Position numbers and translations under genes: made by a program. DNA of 20,496 bases from RGIG5952 sp045603485 (GTDB lineage Bacteria; Verrucomicrobiota; Kiritimatiellia; RFP12; JAAYLN01): the NCBI GenBank assembly GCA_045603485.1, contig JAZUMF010000124.1, forward strand, positions 1 to 20,496, in the 5' to 3' direction. Position 1 is the first letter of the stretch; each line of letters begins with the position of its first letter. The notes beneath the pieces are model-generated. The model was not told the DNA's origin. It worked only from the letters and a program-made list of their open reading frames with translations, and did not search any database. This document shows, piece by piece, positions 1 through 6,015 of this stretch.

Positions 1-569
1 TTGTAGTCTTTTGGGTCATCTACTATGCCTGCGCGTACGGGATTTAGATCGATGTAGGCTGAGATTGAGGAGAGGGTTTCTGAAGTGCCTTCTACGAGGG
101 TGCTGCGGAAGCGGCCTTCCCACATTGTGCCTTGTTTGTAGTCGTGTCTTGCGCGGTACCAGGCTGAGTAGCGTTGCTTTAGGCACTGCATAAATGGTGT
201 TATATCTCCCATGCGGCGAATGAATGCACCCTGTTCTTCTTCGACAATATCTGGGCGGTTTTGCTTCTTTAGCTCATGCCAGTGGCTTTTGAGGTCTGCT
301 GCGTGGAGACTACCGTAGAGTGCGGATATGCGTTTTAGTAATAGTGCTTCTGTTGGCTTTGATGGCTCAGGCACATGGACAAGAAGATGGAAGTGGTTGT
401 CCATTACGCAATAGTTGAGTATATCTATTCCGCTGAAATAGGCTATTGTACGCATCATCTTGACGAACATATCTTTATCTGTATCCCCCAGCAAAAACTG
501 ACTGAAGATACATCTGCTGACTATGTGGTAGTAGCTTTCGCCTATATTCTTGACTCTTGGTTTTCTCAT
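1..569 (-). CDS. REP-associated tyrosine transposase (Y1/IS200-like, RAYT), 3' end outside window
   Basis: The minus-strand frame is open from an ATG at 569 to the window edge, giving at least 189 residues. The HUH motif is visible as NHFHLLVH at residues 58-65 (H59 and H61 would be the metal ligands). A Tyr-rich KQRYSAWY segment at about 131-138 supplies the likely nucleophile, and the family hallmark AYIDLNPVRAGIV is at about 171-183. A Shine-Dalgarno AAGGAG lies about 6 nt before the ATG. Family knowledge: these single-strand DNA transposases recognise short hairpin repeats (REP/BIME) and are usually single-copy, domesticated genes rather than mobile insertion sequences. The two hairpin repeats just upstream (595-709) fit that role. 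The C-terminus lies beyond position 1, so completeness cannot be judged. Confidence 0.9.
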   Translation of the reverse strand, partial: MRKPRVKNIGESYYHIVSRCIFSQFLLGDTDKDMFVKMMRTIAYFSGIDILNYCVMDNHFHLLVHVPEPSKPTEALLLKRISALYGSLHAADLKSHWHELKKQNRPDIVEEEQGAFIRRMGDITPFMQCLKQRYSAWYRARHDYKQGTMWEGRFRSTLVEGTSETLSSISAYIDLNPVRAGIVDDPKDY

Positions 570-594
570 TGTTGTACTCCTTGTTGTCTATGAT

Positions 595-647
595 GCCTGT
601 CCCTTAGACAAATATATTACCAAAAAGTGGAGTGTTTGGCAATATTG
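595..647. repeat. REP-like repeat, copy A
   Basis: A 53-bp unit beginning GCCTGTCCCT and ending TTTGGCAATATTG. Its right half is an imperfect palindrome (ATTACCAAA ... TTTGGCAAT) around an AAGTGGAGTG loop. It matches copy B at 658-709 over most of its length and lies directly upstream of the transposase gene, as expected of a RAYT target repeat. Confidence 0.65.
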
Positions 648-657
648 TTTATGTAAG

Positions 658-709
658 GCCTGTCCCTGAGTAAAGATGTTAGCAAAAAGTGGGGTGGTTG
701 GTAATAGCC
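658..709. repeat. REP-like repeat, copy B
   Basis: A 52-bp unit in the same orientation as copy A. It shares GCCTGTCCCT, then a diverged spacer, then CAAAAAGTGG and TTGGNAATA. Just beyond it, at 715-724, is GGACAGTCCC, a related half-palindromic motif. The same motif core recurs at 19485-19494 and 19613-19622. Confidence 0.65.
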
Positions 710-791
710 TTGTTGGACAGTCCCATGGTTTTCCACACTACAAATAAAAATTTGGGATAAGGGTGTCAAAGCTTTTATTGCCATTTTTGCA

Positions 792-829
792 TAAAAAAAA
801 ACGATACCCGATTGATAACCGGGTATCGT
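792..829 (-). terminator. Rho-independent terminator of the oxidoreductase gene
   Basis: On the minus strand a perfect 10-bp stem (ACGATACCCG / CGGGTATCGT, arms 820-829 and 801-810) with a 9-nt loop runs straight into a tract of about 10 T. It lies 54 nt after the stop of the gene ending at 883. Confidence 0.92.
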
Positions 830-882
830 CGATTTCACCTACTCAACCTTAGGCTGGCAGGAGTATCCGCTTTTGCGGCAAA

Positions 883-2451
883 TTAAAGCTTGACATCCCA
901 ACCGTTGCGGTAAACCGGACGGCGCAACCAAAGTGGATCGCCAGAGCCCTTGGCAAATGTATTCTTTTTAGGATCCCAGTCAAAGCCGACATCATAGACA
1001 TAGCTGATGTTGCAAAGCTGGCAAAGAATTGCAGCGCGAGCACCTGTTTCTGCAGGAGAAATCGTCGGCTTGCGGGTGCTGCAGCACTCGACGAAGTTGT
1101 GGACTTGCGAGAGCGACTTGTAGAGCTGAACGGGAGCCGTGTCAAGCTTGAAGGCCTTGTCGAGCGCATCGAGAGCATCAACGAGACCCGCACCTACCTG
1201 AATGTTGGTTTCCTTGCCCCAGTCACGGCCATAGAATGCGGCGACCTGCTTCATCCCCTTGTAGGAATTTTCGGCAAGTTCCTTGCGAATCTTATCCGAT
1301 GGCTTCACACCACGACCCTTCCAGACGGAAATCTTTCCGCGATTGACAGCGACGATGCCCTTTGTGCCGTAGAAGACCGTGCCCCAAGTTGAGAAGGGAT
1401 TGTGGTTGATGACAGTCCCGTCCGCGAAGACAAACTGCATACCACACTGGCGGCGTGAGCCGTGAAGCGGATTGGCTGAGTTCGGCTTATCGGAACGGAC
1501 AATCTTAACGGGACCCGACTTATCCAAGTCAAGACCCCACTGTGCGATATCAAGGTGGTGAGCACCCCAGTCACCATTGTAACCGGTGCCGTAGTTATCA
1601 TCAAAGCGCCAGAACATCGGGTAGAACTTGTTGACTCCACGAGGTGCGCACTGGTCGGAGTATGGCGACCATGGTGCGGGTCCGAGCCACATATCCCAAT
1701 CGACATCCGGGTTGGGAGCAGACTCCGCCTCGTTGGACTGCACCTTGCGTTCGGTATCATCCCACTGGCAGAAGAAGCGGTGCGGATGGGAAGGACCGCC
1801 GAGATTGGCGTGGAAGTTTGCAATATCGGTGTTGTCCTGAGCAGAAGCATTGCCGTAGTTGCAGTCGACAAACTTAACATCACCGATGAAACCATTGCGG
1901 ACAATCATTGCAGCAGTACGGAACTCGCGGCGCGAGCGCTGCCAAGCACCAGTCTGGAAGACGCACTTATACTTCTTTGCAGCCTGCATAACGAGGACTG
2001 ACTCTTCAACGCTGTAGGTCAAAGGCTTTTCGCAATAGACATCCTTGCCAGCCTTCATCGCCTCGACAGCCATATAGGCGTGCCAGTGGTCGGGAGTAAC
2101 GATAACAACCATATCGATGGACTTGTCCTTGATGACATTGCGGAAGTCAGACTCAGCCTTGCAGATGCCAACGAGAGCCTTCTTGTTTTCGTTAGCGGCG
2201 TAGAAGTCGTTAACCTGCTTCACGCCTGCCTCACTGCGAGTCTTGTCGCAATCGCAGATGGTAGCAACGACAACATCCTCGGCGAGGAACTGCGGCAGCA
2301 ACATTGTACGGGCCTGAATACCCATACCGATGAAGGCAACGCGCTTTAATGCCGGCGCTTTCTTTACAGCCTTTTCTTTAGGCCTGGCGCAGCATGACTT
2401 TCTGCAAGTCGATGTTTTATTTTTTGAAGACGAAGTCGTAACTTTAGGCAT
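883..2451 (-). CDS. Gfo/Idh/MocA family NAD(P)-dependent oxidoreductase
   Basis: A 522-residue protein. The Rossmann dinucleotide motif is FIGMGIQAR at about 40-48, the conserved EKP (in YCEKPL) is at about 141-143, and the late catalytic-type block GAHHLD is at about 296-301, followed by Trp-rich segments typical of long secreted-type members. Family members oxidise or reduce sugars, inositols and related polyols, and some are GH109-like glycosidases; the substrate cannot be read from the sequence. Residues 1-36 are an extra Lys/Ser/Cys-rich leader (Cys 16, 20, 21) with no twin-arginine or clear hydrophobic signal. Shine-Dalgarno AGGGAG precedes the ATG by about 8 nt. It appears to be a single-gene transcript ending at the terminator at 792-829. 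Confidence 0.93.
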   Translation of the reverse strand: MPKVTTSSSKNKTSTCRKSCCARPKEKAVKKAPALKRVAFIGMGIQARTMLLPQFLAEDVVVATICDCDKTRSEAGVKQVNDFYAANENKKALVGICKAESDFRNVIKDKSIDMVVIVTPDHWHAYMAVEAMKAGKDVYCEKPLTYSVEESVLVMQAAKKYKCVFQTGAWQRSRREFRTAAMIVRNGFIGDVKFVDCNYGNASAQDNTDIANFHANLGGPSHPHRFFCQWDDTERKVQSNEAESAPNPDVDWDMWLGPAPWSPYSDQCAPRGVNKFYPMFWRFDDNYGTGYNGDWGAHHLDIAQWGLDLDKSGPVKIVRSDKPNSANPLHGSRRQCGMQFVFADGTVINHNPFSTWGTVFYGTKGIVAVNRGKISVWKGRGVKPSDKIRKELAENSYKGMKQVAAFYGRDWGKETNIQVGAGLVDALDALDKAFKLDTAPVQLYKSLSQVHNFVECCSTRKPTISPAETGARAAILCQLCNISYVYDVGFDWDPKKNTFAKGSGDPLWLRRPVYRNGWDVKL

Positions 2452-2556
2452 TATTATACTCCCTTATTATTTCAAAAGCGTATTAAGGAAACCTTCCAAA
2501 ATACTTATATAATAGTCTATCCAAGTCACGCTATAAATTCAAGCACAAAAAGCGAA

Positions 2557-2582
2557 GTTTCTTTCCTTTGCATATAAGAAAC
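2557..2582 (-). terminator. Possible weak terminator after the membrane-protein pair
   Basis: On the minus strand a 7-bp AT-rich stem (GTTTCTT / AAGAAAC) with a 12-nt loop is followed by TTCGCTTTTT. It lies downstream of the gene ending at 2599. The stem is weak, so this is tentative. Confidence 0.3.
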
Positions 2583-2598
2583 AAAGACATTTATTTCA

Positions 2599-3267
2599 TT
2601 ACAGTCGCTCGCAAACAAGATAAGTCTTATTGTTTGCCTTGATAAGAGTTATAGTTATAAAGCCGTCTTTGGCGTCACAGTGTGAAAACACGGCATCGTC
2701 TGGTACCGAGACAGTAATGCGGCAGAATCCCATAATGCGTTGATAATGGGCTCTGGCCTTGACATTACTTAACCCCGTCCATGGTACACCTGGGGAGAAT
2801 GACCTGTCATCAATTGCATCATCTACAACTTCATATACCACAACAGATTCTCTTGCCGAAATTCCTCCAAGGAAGTTCAACTTGTCTTTGCCGATATTAG
2901 TCTTCATACTGATGGTTTCACAAACCCACTCGTCGCCGGGCGGTATCGTCATGCGAGTCGGCGAGCAGTAAACAATGAATGTGACAAAAGCGCAACAGAC
3001 AAGTGATGCACAAAACATGATGACTTGTCCTAATGCGCGCGCCCATTTGCGACGGGCTAGCGATACGATTGTGGCAACACAGACATTCAAAACTAAAAGC
3101 ATCATGATAAGAACATGAACTCCCTTGGGCCAAGGCACAACATCGTTCAAACAGCCATTCACCATTTGTAGCCCAAACAGCATAATTGAGACGACCAAAA
3201 ATGTGGCAGTTGCGCCATACCATGTGTCATACATGCCCCGTCCAAATTTAACCAAAGCTTCTTTCAT
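2599..3267 (-). CDS. Unrecognised membrane protein, three N-terminal TM segments
   Basis: A 222-residue protein of no family I recognise. Hydrophobic segments lie at about 17-38, 50-70 and 79-101, followed by a soluble region of about 120 residues (102-222) rich in beta-type sequence and containing three Cys. The ATG overlaps the stop of the upstream gene in an ATGA arrangement. It has a strong Shine-Dalgarno GGAGG 6 nt upstream, inside the preceding gene, so the two are almost certainly co-translated. The soluble part would sit outside or inside the membrane depending on the topology of three helices, which I cannot determine. No enzymatic motif is visible. Confidence 0.75.
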   Translation of the reverse strand: MKEALVKFGRGMYDTWYGATATFLVVSIMLFGLQMVNGCLNDVVPWPKGVHVLIMMLLVLNVCVATIVSLARRKWARALGQVIMFCASLVCCAFVTFIVYCSPTRMTIPPGDEWVCETISMKTNIGKDKLNFLGGISARESVVVYEVVDDAIDDRSFSPGVPWTGLSNVKARAHYQRIMGFCRITVSVPDDAVFSHCDAKDGFITITLIKANNKTYLVCERL

Positions 3268-3776
3268 CTCGATCCTCCACTTCTGCGTGAAACCAGTTCA
3301 GCTGCCTTATATAGAAAGGCAGCATAAAGCCACAATCCCAACATCCCAAAACAAGCTACACCACCAATCTCGCAAAGATTATGCCAAGTCCAATATGGAT
3401 TTACATAATAACCATTATCCCTCAAAATCACCTTTCGTTCAGACTCTCGCTGCATTGCCTTTACATAGAATGCGTGTCCTTCGGTCAGCAAAGAGGAACC
3501 TGCAAATATAAGTGTAAAAAGCAAAAAACACGCCACAACTCGCTTCGCCTTTGAATCTTTTATTCGAGGTTTACATCCATTTGCTATACCATAAAGAATG
3601 GCTGATGACGAAACAAAAAACAAGAACCCGCAAGATAGAACTATCGAGATTGTTTGATACGCTTCTTCCAGTTTGGGAGCAACGCATATAAGGCTGTTTA
3701 GTAACCACACCAATGCAACGGCGATGGAGACTAATCGGCATAAACGAGCAAAGGATATAATCTTGGAAGTAGACAT
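3264..3776 (-). CDS. Unrecognised four-TM membrane protein
   Basis: A 170-residue protein with hydrophobic segments at about 13-33, 41-65, 79-98 and 136-157 and a basic C-terminal tail (VSRRSGGSR). The stretch at about 99-135 between helices 3 and 4 is polar and aromatic-rich (YYVNPYWTWHN) and likely forms the one sizeable loop. It is the first gene of a two-gene unit with the 222-residue protein, overlapping it by 4 bp. There is no Shine-Dalgarno; a TGATATAAT box ends 8 nt before the ATG, which points to a leaderless message. Function unknown. Confidence 0.72.
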   Translation of the reverse strand: MSTSKIISFARLCRLVSIAVALVWLLNSLICVAPKLEEAYQTISIVLSCGFLFFVSSSAILYGIANGCKPRIKDSKAKRVVACFLLFTLIFAGSSLLTEGHAFYVKAMQRESERKVILRDNGYYVNPYWTWHNLCEIGGVACFGMLGLWLYAAFLYKAAELVSRRSGGSR

Positions 3777-3784
3777 CGGTTCTT

Positions 3785-3793
3785 ATTATATCA
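3785..3793 (-). promoter_or_regulatory. Extended -10 box (TGATATAAT) directly before a start codon
   Basis: Minus-strand TG-A-TATAAT with only 8 nt to the ATG at 3776. No convincing -35 box is seen 16-18 nt upstream. A 12-bp inverted repeat, GTGCA-NN-TGCAC (3807-3818), lies just upstream and could be an operator. Confidence 0.55.
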
Positions 3794-3984
3794 CAAAAAA
3801 CGCGCGGTGCATTTGCACTAAGACATACTGAATAATTCCATTGTGCGGCAATAAACATAAGTATGGATGTAATGCAATTCCGCATGGCACCTCATCAAAC
3901 AAAGAAAGAAAAACATGAATCGAACACATTGGATGTTCTCAGAACGGGAGAAGAAAAACTGCTACGCGAGGTTGAGAACCTCTA

Positions 3985-4332
3985 TCATGTCTTCGCCGTC
4001 TTCACGCTTGCGGTGAGGAGTTTTAGAAGTTCTGTGCAATCGTCGCATATGAAAGTGAAGGCTTTGTCACCATCAACGAGTTCGGCATCGCGCAGAAGTT
4101 CTAACCAATACTGCGTCTCGGCTGCCTCCCTCAACGCAATCTAGAACTTTGCAATAAAGTCCGCCTTACTCTGGGCATAGCGACTCTCGGCTATATTTGC
4201 GCCTATCGATGTCCCTGATCGTAGCATCTGCTTAGCGATGACCGACTCCTCGCGCTCGCGCAAGTATTTGTACAGGCGCACGATACGCAATACGAAAGCC
4301 TTTGATTTCGTGAACACAACTGACTCGGTCAT
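3985..4332 (-). pseudogene. Four-helix-bundle protein (23S rRNA IVS type), interrupted by an in-frame amber codon
   Basis: The frame reads 63 residues from ATG 4332 (or 67 from ATG 4344) through the family signature KQMLRSGTSIGANIAES (about 35-51), then meets TAG at 4141-4143. The same frame continues without a shift for 51 more residues (IALREAAETQYWLELLRDAE and onward) to TGA at 3985-3987. The sequence after the stop is plainly the missing C-terminal half of the family, so one base change, most simply a Ser codon TCG to TAG, explains the break. The family (S23-type, found in rRNA intervening sequences and in DGR accessory proteins) forms small helical oligomers of uncertain role. No Shine-Dalgarno is visible. 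The gene could be dead, or the amber could be read through. Confidence 0.85.
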
Positions 4333-4355
4333 TGTAAGATTCATTCCGTTTTTAG

Positions 4356-4437
4356 TGAAGAATGAATAGTGAATAACGAATAGTTTCCATATCGGTGAAT
4401 ACATCCTCTAACCTATTCATACCTATTACCTATTCAC
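4356..4437. repeat. TATTCAC/GAATAG-type short repeats and inverted repeat before the four-helix gene
   Basis: The plus strand has GAATAG/GTGAATA units at 4356-4383 and the complementary CCTATTCAT / CTATTAC / CTATTCAC units at 4412-4437. The two blocks can pair (GTGAATAG with CTATTCAC). They lie immediately upstream of the four-helix gene and do not look coding. Confidence 0.5.
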
Positions 4438-4440
4438 AGA

Positions 4441-4455
4441 TGGTGAAGGTGGGGA
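4441..4455. repeat. Degenerate copy of the tmRNA 3' end (possible att-like scar)
   Basis: TGGTGAAGGTGGGGA matches the plus-strand sequence at the tmRNA 3' end (TGGTGGAGGTGGGGA, 4656-4670) at 14 of 15 positions, in the same orientation and 215 bp apart. The next 10 bases match at 5. Integrative elements that target ssrA leave this kind of duplication. No integrase gene lies between the copies. Confidence 0.45.
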
Positions 4456-4655
4456 AAGAAAAACTAACCCTCCCCATTTTGAGTTCACCGCTCCCTATTT
4501 CTCGGGTCGATTATTTTTTTATAAAATGCTGACCGTGTTGCCCGGCTTCATCTGCTAACGCAGATTACGCCGCGGCAGTCTTCCACTTATGTGTTCGCCC
4601 CCGGCTGCGCCAATGGCTTGCCGAGGCGAAATCTCGGCGAAGCCGAGATGAAGAC
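4456..4655. other. Noncoding stretch between the tmRNA 3' end and its partial copy
   Basis: I see no credible gene here. It holds an AT-rich run at 4511-4526, an 8-bp inverted repeat (CTTCATCT 4546-4553 with AGATGAAG 4646-4653), and a strong hairpin at 4631-4649 next to the tmRNA end. Confidence 0.5.
4631..4649 (-). terminator. Hairpin just downstream of tmRNA
   Basis: A perfect 8-bp GC-rich stem ATCTCGGC / GCCGAGAT with a 3-nt loop, 6 nt beyond the tmRNA CCA end. The following TTTCGCC is not a real T-tract, so it may act in termination or in 3' processing. Confidence 0.5.
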
Positions 4656-5018
4656 TGGTGGAGGTGGGGAGAATCGAACTCCCGTCCAAAACAGATTTGA
4701 CACAACATCTACGCGCGTGTTCCACAGTTTAATCTCGCCTAAAGGAACGCCCATGGACAGGCTGACCTATAAGCATGCAACCGATTTATACTTATCTCAA
4801 AGCGCCCAGTTGTCAGGCTATTTGGTAAGTCCTACGAATTGCGCGTACCCGCTTAGTAGGCATGGGCGGTTAAGCGTTGGGGCTCTAAACTCAATTAGGC
4901 CGCAAGAGCGAAATCTTCGTTCGCATTTAAGGTTTTTGCCAGTTTTTTAACGAGGCCAACTGACATCCTCGGCGCGCCGTCGGGTCTCCACATGCCCTGT
5001 CGAAACCATGTCACCCCC
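4656..5018 (-). ncRNA. ssrA: Transfer-messenger RNA (tmRNA)
   Basis: A 363-nt RNA that rescues stalled ribosomes by adding a degradation tag. The 5' end reads GGGGGTG-ACATGGTTTCGAC and the 3' end GTTCGATTCTCCCCACCTCCACCA-type, with an encoded CCA; GGGGGTG pairs with CACCTCC to form the acceptor stem. The tag frame, on the minus strand from 4939 to 4895, reads AKTLNANEDFALAA followed by TAA. The resume codon is most likely GCA at 4939-4937, and the C-terminal ALAA is the usual protease signal. The tag is 14 residues by this reading, longer than the common 10-11. It is a standard one-piece (non-permuted) tmRNA. Confidence 0.96.
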
Positions 5019-5048
5019 GATGGTATAAAGGAATAAAGATATGCAATA

Positions 5049-5057
5049 ATTATAGCA
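5049..5057 (-). promoter_or_regulatory. Extended -10 box of the tmRNA promoter
   Basis: Minus-strand TG-C-TATAAT ends 30 nt before the mature tmRNA 5' end, leaving a short leader for RNase P to remove. The -35 region is weak. The box overlaps an inverted repeat CAATAATT (5044-5051) / AATTATTG (5062-5069). Confidence 0.6.
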
Positions 5058-5080
5058 TACAAATTATTGTATTGCTACTT

Positions 5081-5884
5081 TTATTTTGTCTCGCCTACTT
5101 TGCACCACGCCATCAATATGCGCGCCAGATTTTCGTCTATTGCGACATTTTCTATCACCATATTTCTAGCGTTGCCTAGTGTTTCAATGGTTGAGAAGCC
5201 TTGCCTTGTATAAACGGGTATCAGATTGCGTTTGCGTAAAGCGGCATCTAACTCTGGAGTGCCGCGTCCAAAGGGGTATGCGCAGTAACGGGGGCACCTG
5301 CCAGTCCATTCTTCAAGCGTTTTTTGTGTCCGTTCCACCTCTTCAATGAACTCTTCAATTGGTCTGTGCGGTGCGCTCATGTGGCTCCATGTGTGGTTGC
5401 CGATTTCAATCAGCGGGTGTGAGGCGATAGCGCGGACAGAGGCTTCATCAAGCAGTTTGTTAACGACGACTCTCCCTCCCTGCGCATGCCTGAAGAACAT
5501 TTTATATCTGGCATTTTCGTCTAATGAATACCATTTGCGCCACTCTGTTGGCTCTATTCCGAGCTGTGTGGCTTCGTTTGTCCACACATTTCCTCTTAAA
5601 GTTTGCCCTGGTGCGATGAAGAGTATTGCTTTTTGATTGTATTTTTCAAGTATCGGCAAATAATCCCCTACTTCGCTCCAGCCATCGTCAATCGTGAGCC
5701 AAATATTTATCTGTCTTGCCTTGAGCCAACCAAGTATATAATCCAATTCTTCTGCTGGCAAAGCATGACAGACAATTGGAACAATGACGCCTTCATTCTG
5801 CGCTTTGCTTACTGCCTTTAGCCTTGCACCAAGAAGTTTATAAAATTGGGCAACGAGCCAACCAACTTGTTTTCGAGCTATCAT
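5081..5884 (-). CDS. Polysaccharide deacetylase (NodB/CE4-like) family protein
   Basis: A 267-residue protein. NodB motif 1 is TIDDG at 64-68 (the usual TFDDG, with the catalytic base and a metal Asp), motif 2 is HTWSH at 164-168 (two metal His), and motif 3 is represented by AYPFGRGT at about 202-209. The family removes N- or O-acetyl groups from surface or peptidoglycan sugars using a divalent metal. No signal peptide is obvious; residues 1-20 are only mildly hydrophobic, so it may be cytoplasmic or membrane-associated, as in some glycan-biosynthesis loci. It is the last gene of a minus-strand run, 15 nt after a 36-codon ORF that follows the FkbH-type fusion gene. That context suggests it edits the glycan made by the neighbours. 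Confidence 0.88.
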   Translation of the reverse strand: MIARKQVGWLVAQFYKLLGARLKAVSKAQNEGVIVPIVCHALPAEELDYILGWLKARQINIWLTIDDGWSEVGDYLPILEKYNQKAILFIAPGQTLRGNVWTNEATQLGIEPTEWRKWYSLDENARYKMFFRHAQGGRVVVNKLLDEASVRAIASHPLIEIGNHTWSHMSAPHRPIEEFIEEVERTQKTLEEWTGRCPRYCAYPFGRGTPELDAALRKRNLIPVYTRQGFSTIETLGNARNMVIENVAIDENLARILMAWCKVGETK

Positions 5885-5899
5885 CCGCGTAAATGCCTT

Positions 5900-6010
5900 T
5901 TATCTAAATAAACGATACCCTAGAATCCCGATGTATTCTTTGAGTAAAAGTAATCCAATCGAAAGTGGAGAGACCATTGCATAAGCTATCTTATTGAGCA
6001 AATATATCAT
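5900..6010 (-). CDS. 36-residue membrane peptide, resembling a truncated YdcF/DUF218 N-terminus
   Basis: The ORF starts at ATG 6010, 5 nt after the fusion gene's stop, and ends at TAA 5900, 15 nt before the deacetylase start. The peptide is mostly one hydrophobic helix (LLNKIAYAMVSPLSIGLLLL) with a basic end (GYRLFR). The first half resembles the start of YdcF/SanA-type (DUF218) envelope proteins, but the rest of such a protein is absent. The Shine-Dalgarno is weak. It may be a genuine small membrane protein conserved by its place in the operon, a gene remnant, or chance. Confidence 0.5.
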   Translation of the reverse strand: MIYLLNKIAYAMVSPLSIGLLLLKEYIGILGYRLFR

Positions 6011-6015
6011 GGGGC

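Noticed and set aside
617..838. 73-residue minus-strand ORF across the repeats and terminator
   Set aside because: It covers both REP-like repeats and the rho-independent terminator, so it is noncoding by context.
849..1193. 114-residue minus-strand ORF in another frame of the oxidoreductase gene
   Set aside because: Lies inside the clear Gfo/Idh/MocA gene, with low-complexity Ser/Arg composition typical of a shadow frame.
1555..2001. 148-residue plus-strand ORF
   Set aside because: Antisense to the oxidoreductase gene and with no recognisable motif.
2452..2460. TATAAT touching the start codon of the oxidoreductase gene as a promoter
   Set aside because: It lies within the ribosome-binding spacer of an ordinary Shine-Dalgarno start (AGGGAG), so the match is probably chance.
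3863..4144. 93-residue plus-strand ORF
   Set aside because: Mostly antisense to the interrupted four-helix gene, whose family match is far better.
4591..4950. 119-residue plus-strand ORF
   Set aside because: Antisense to tmRNA; the RNA evidence is decisive.
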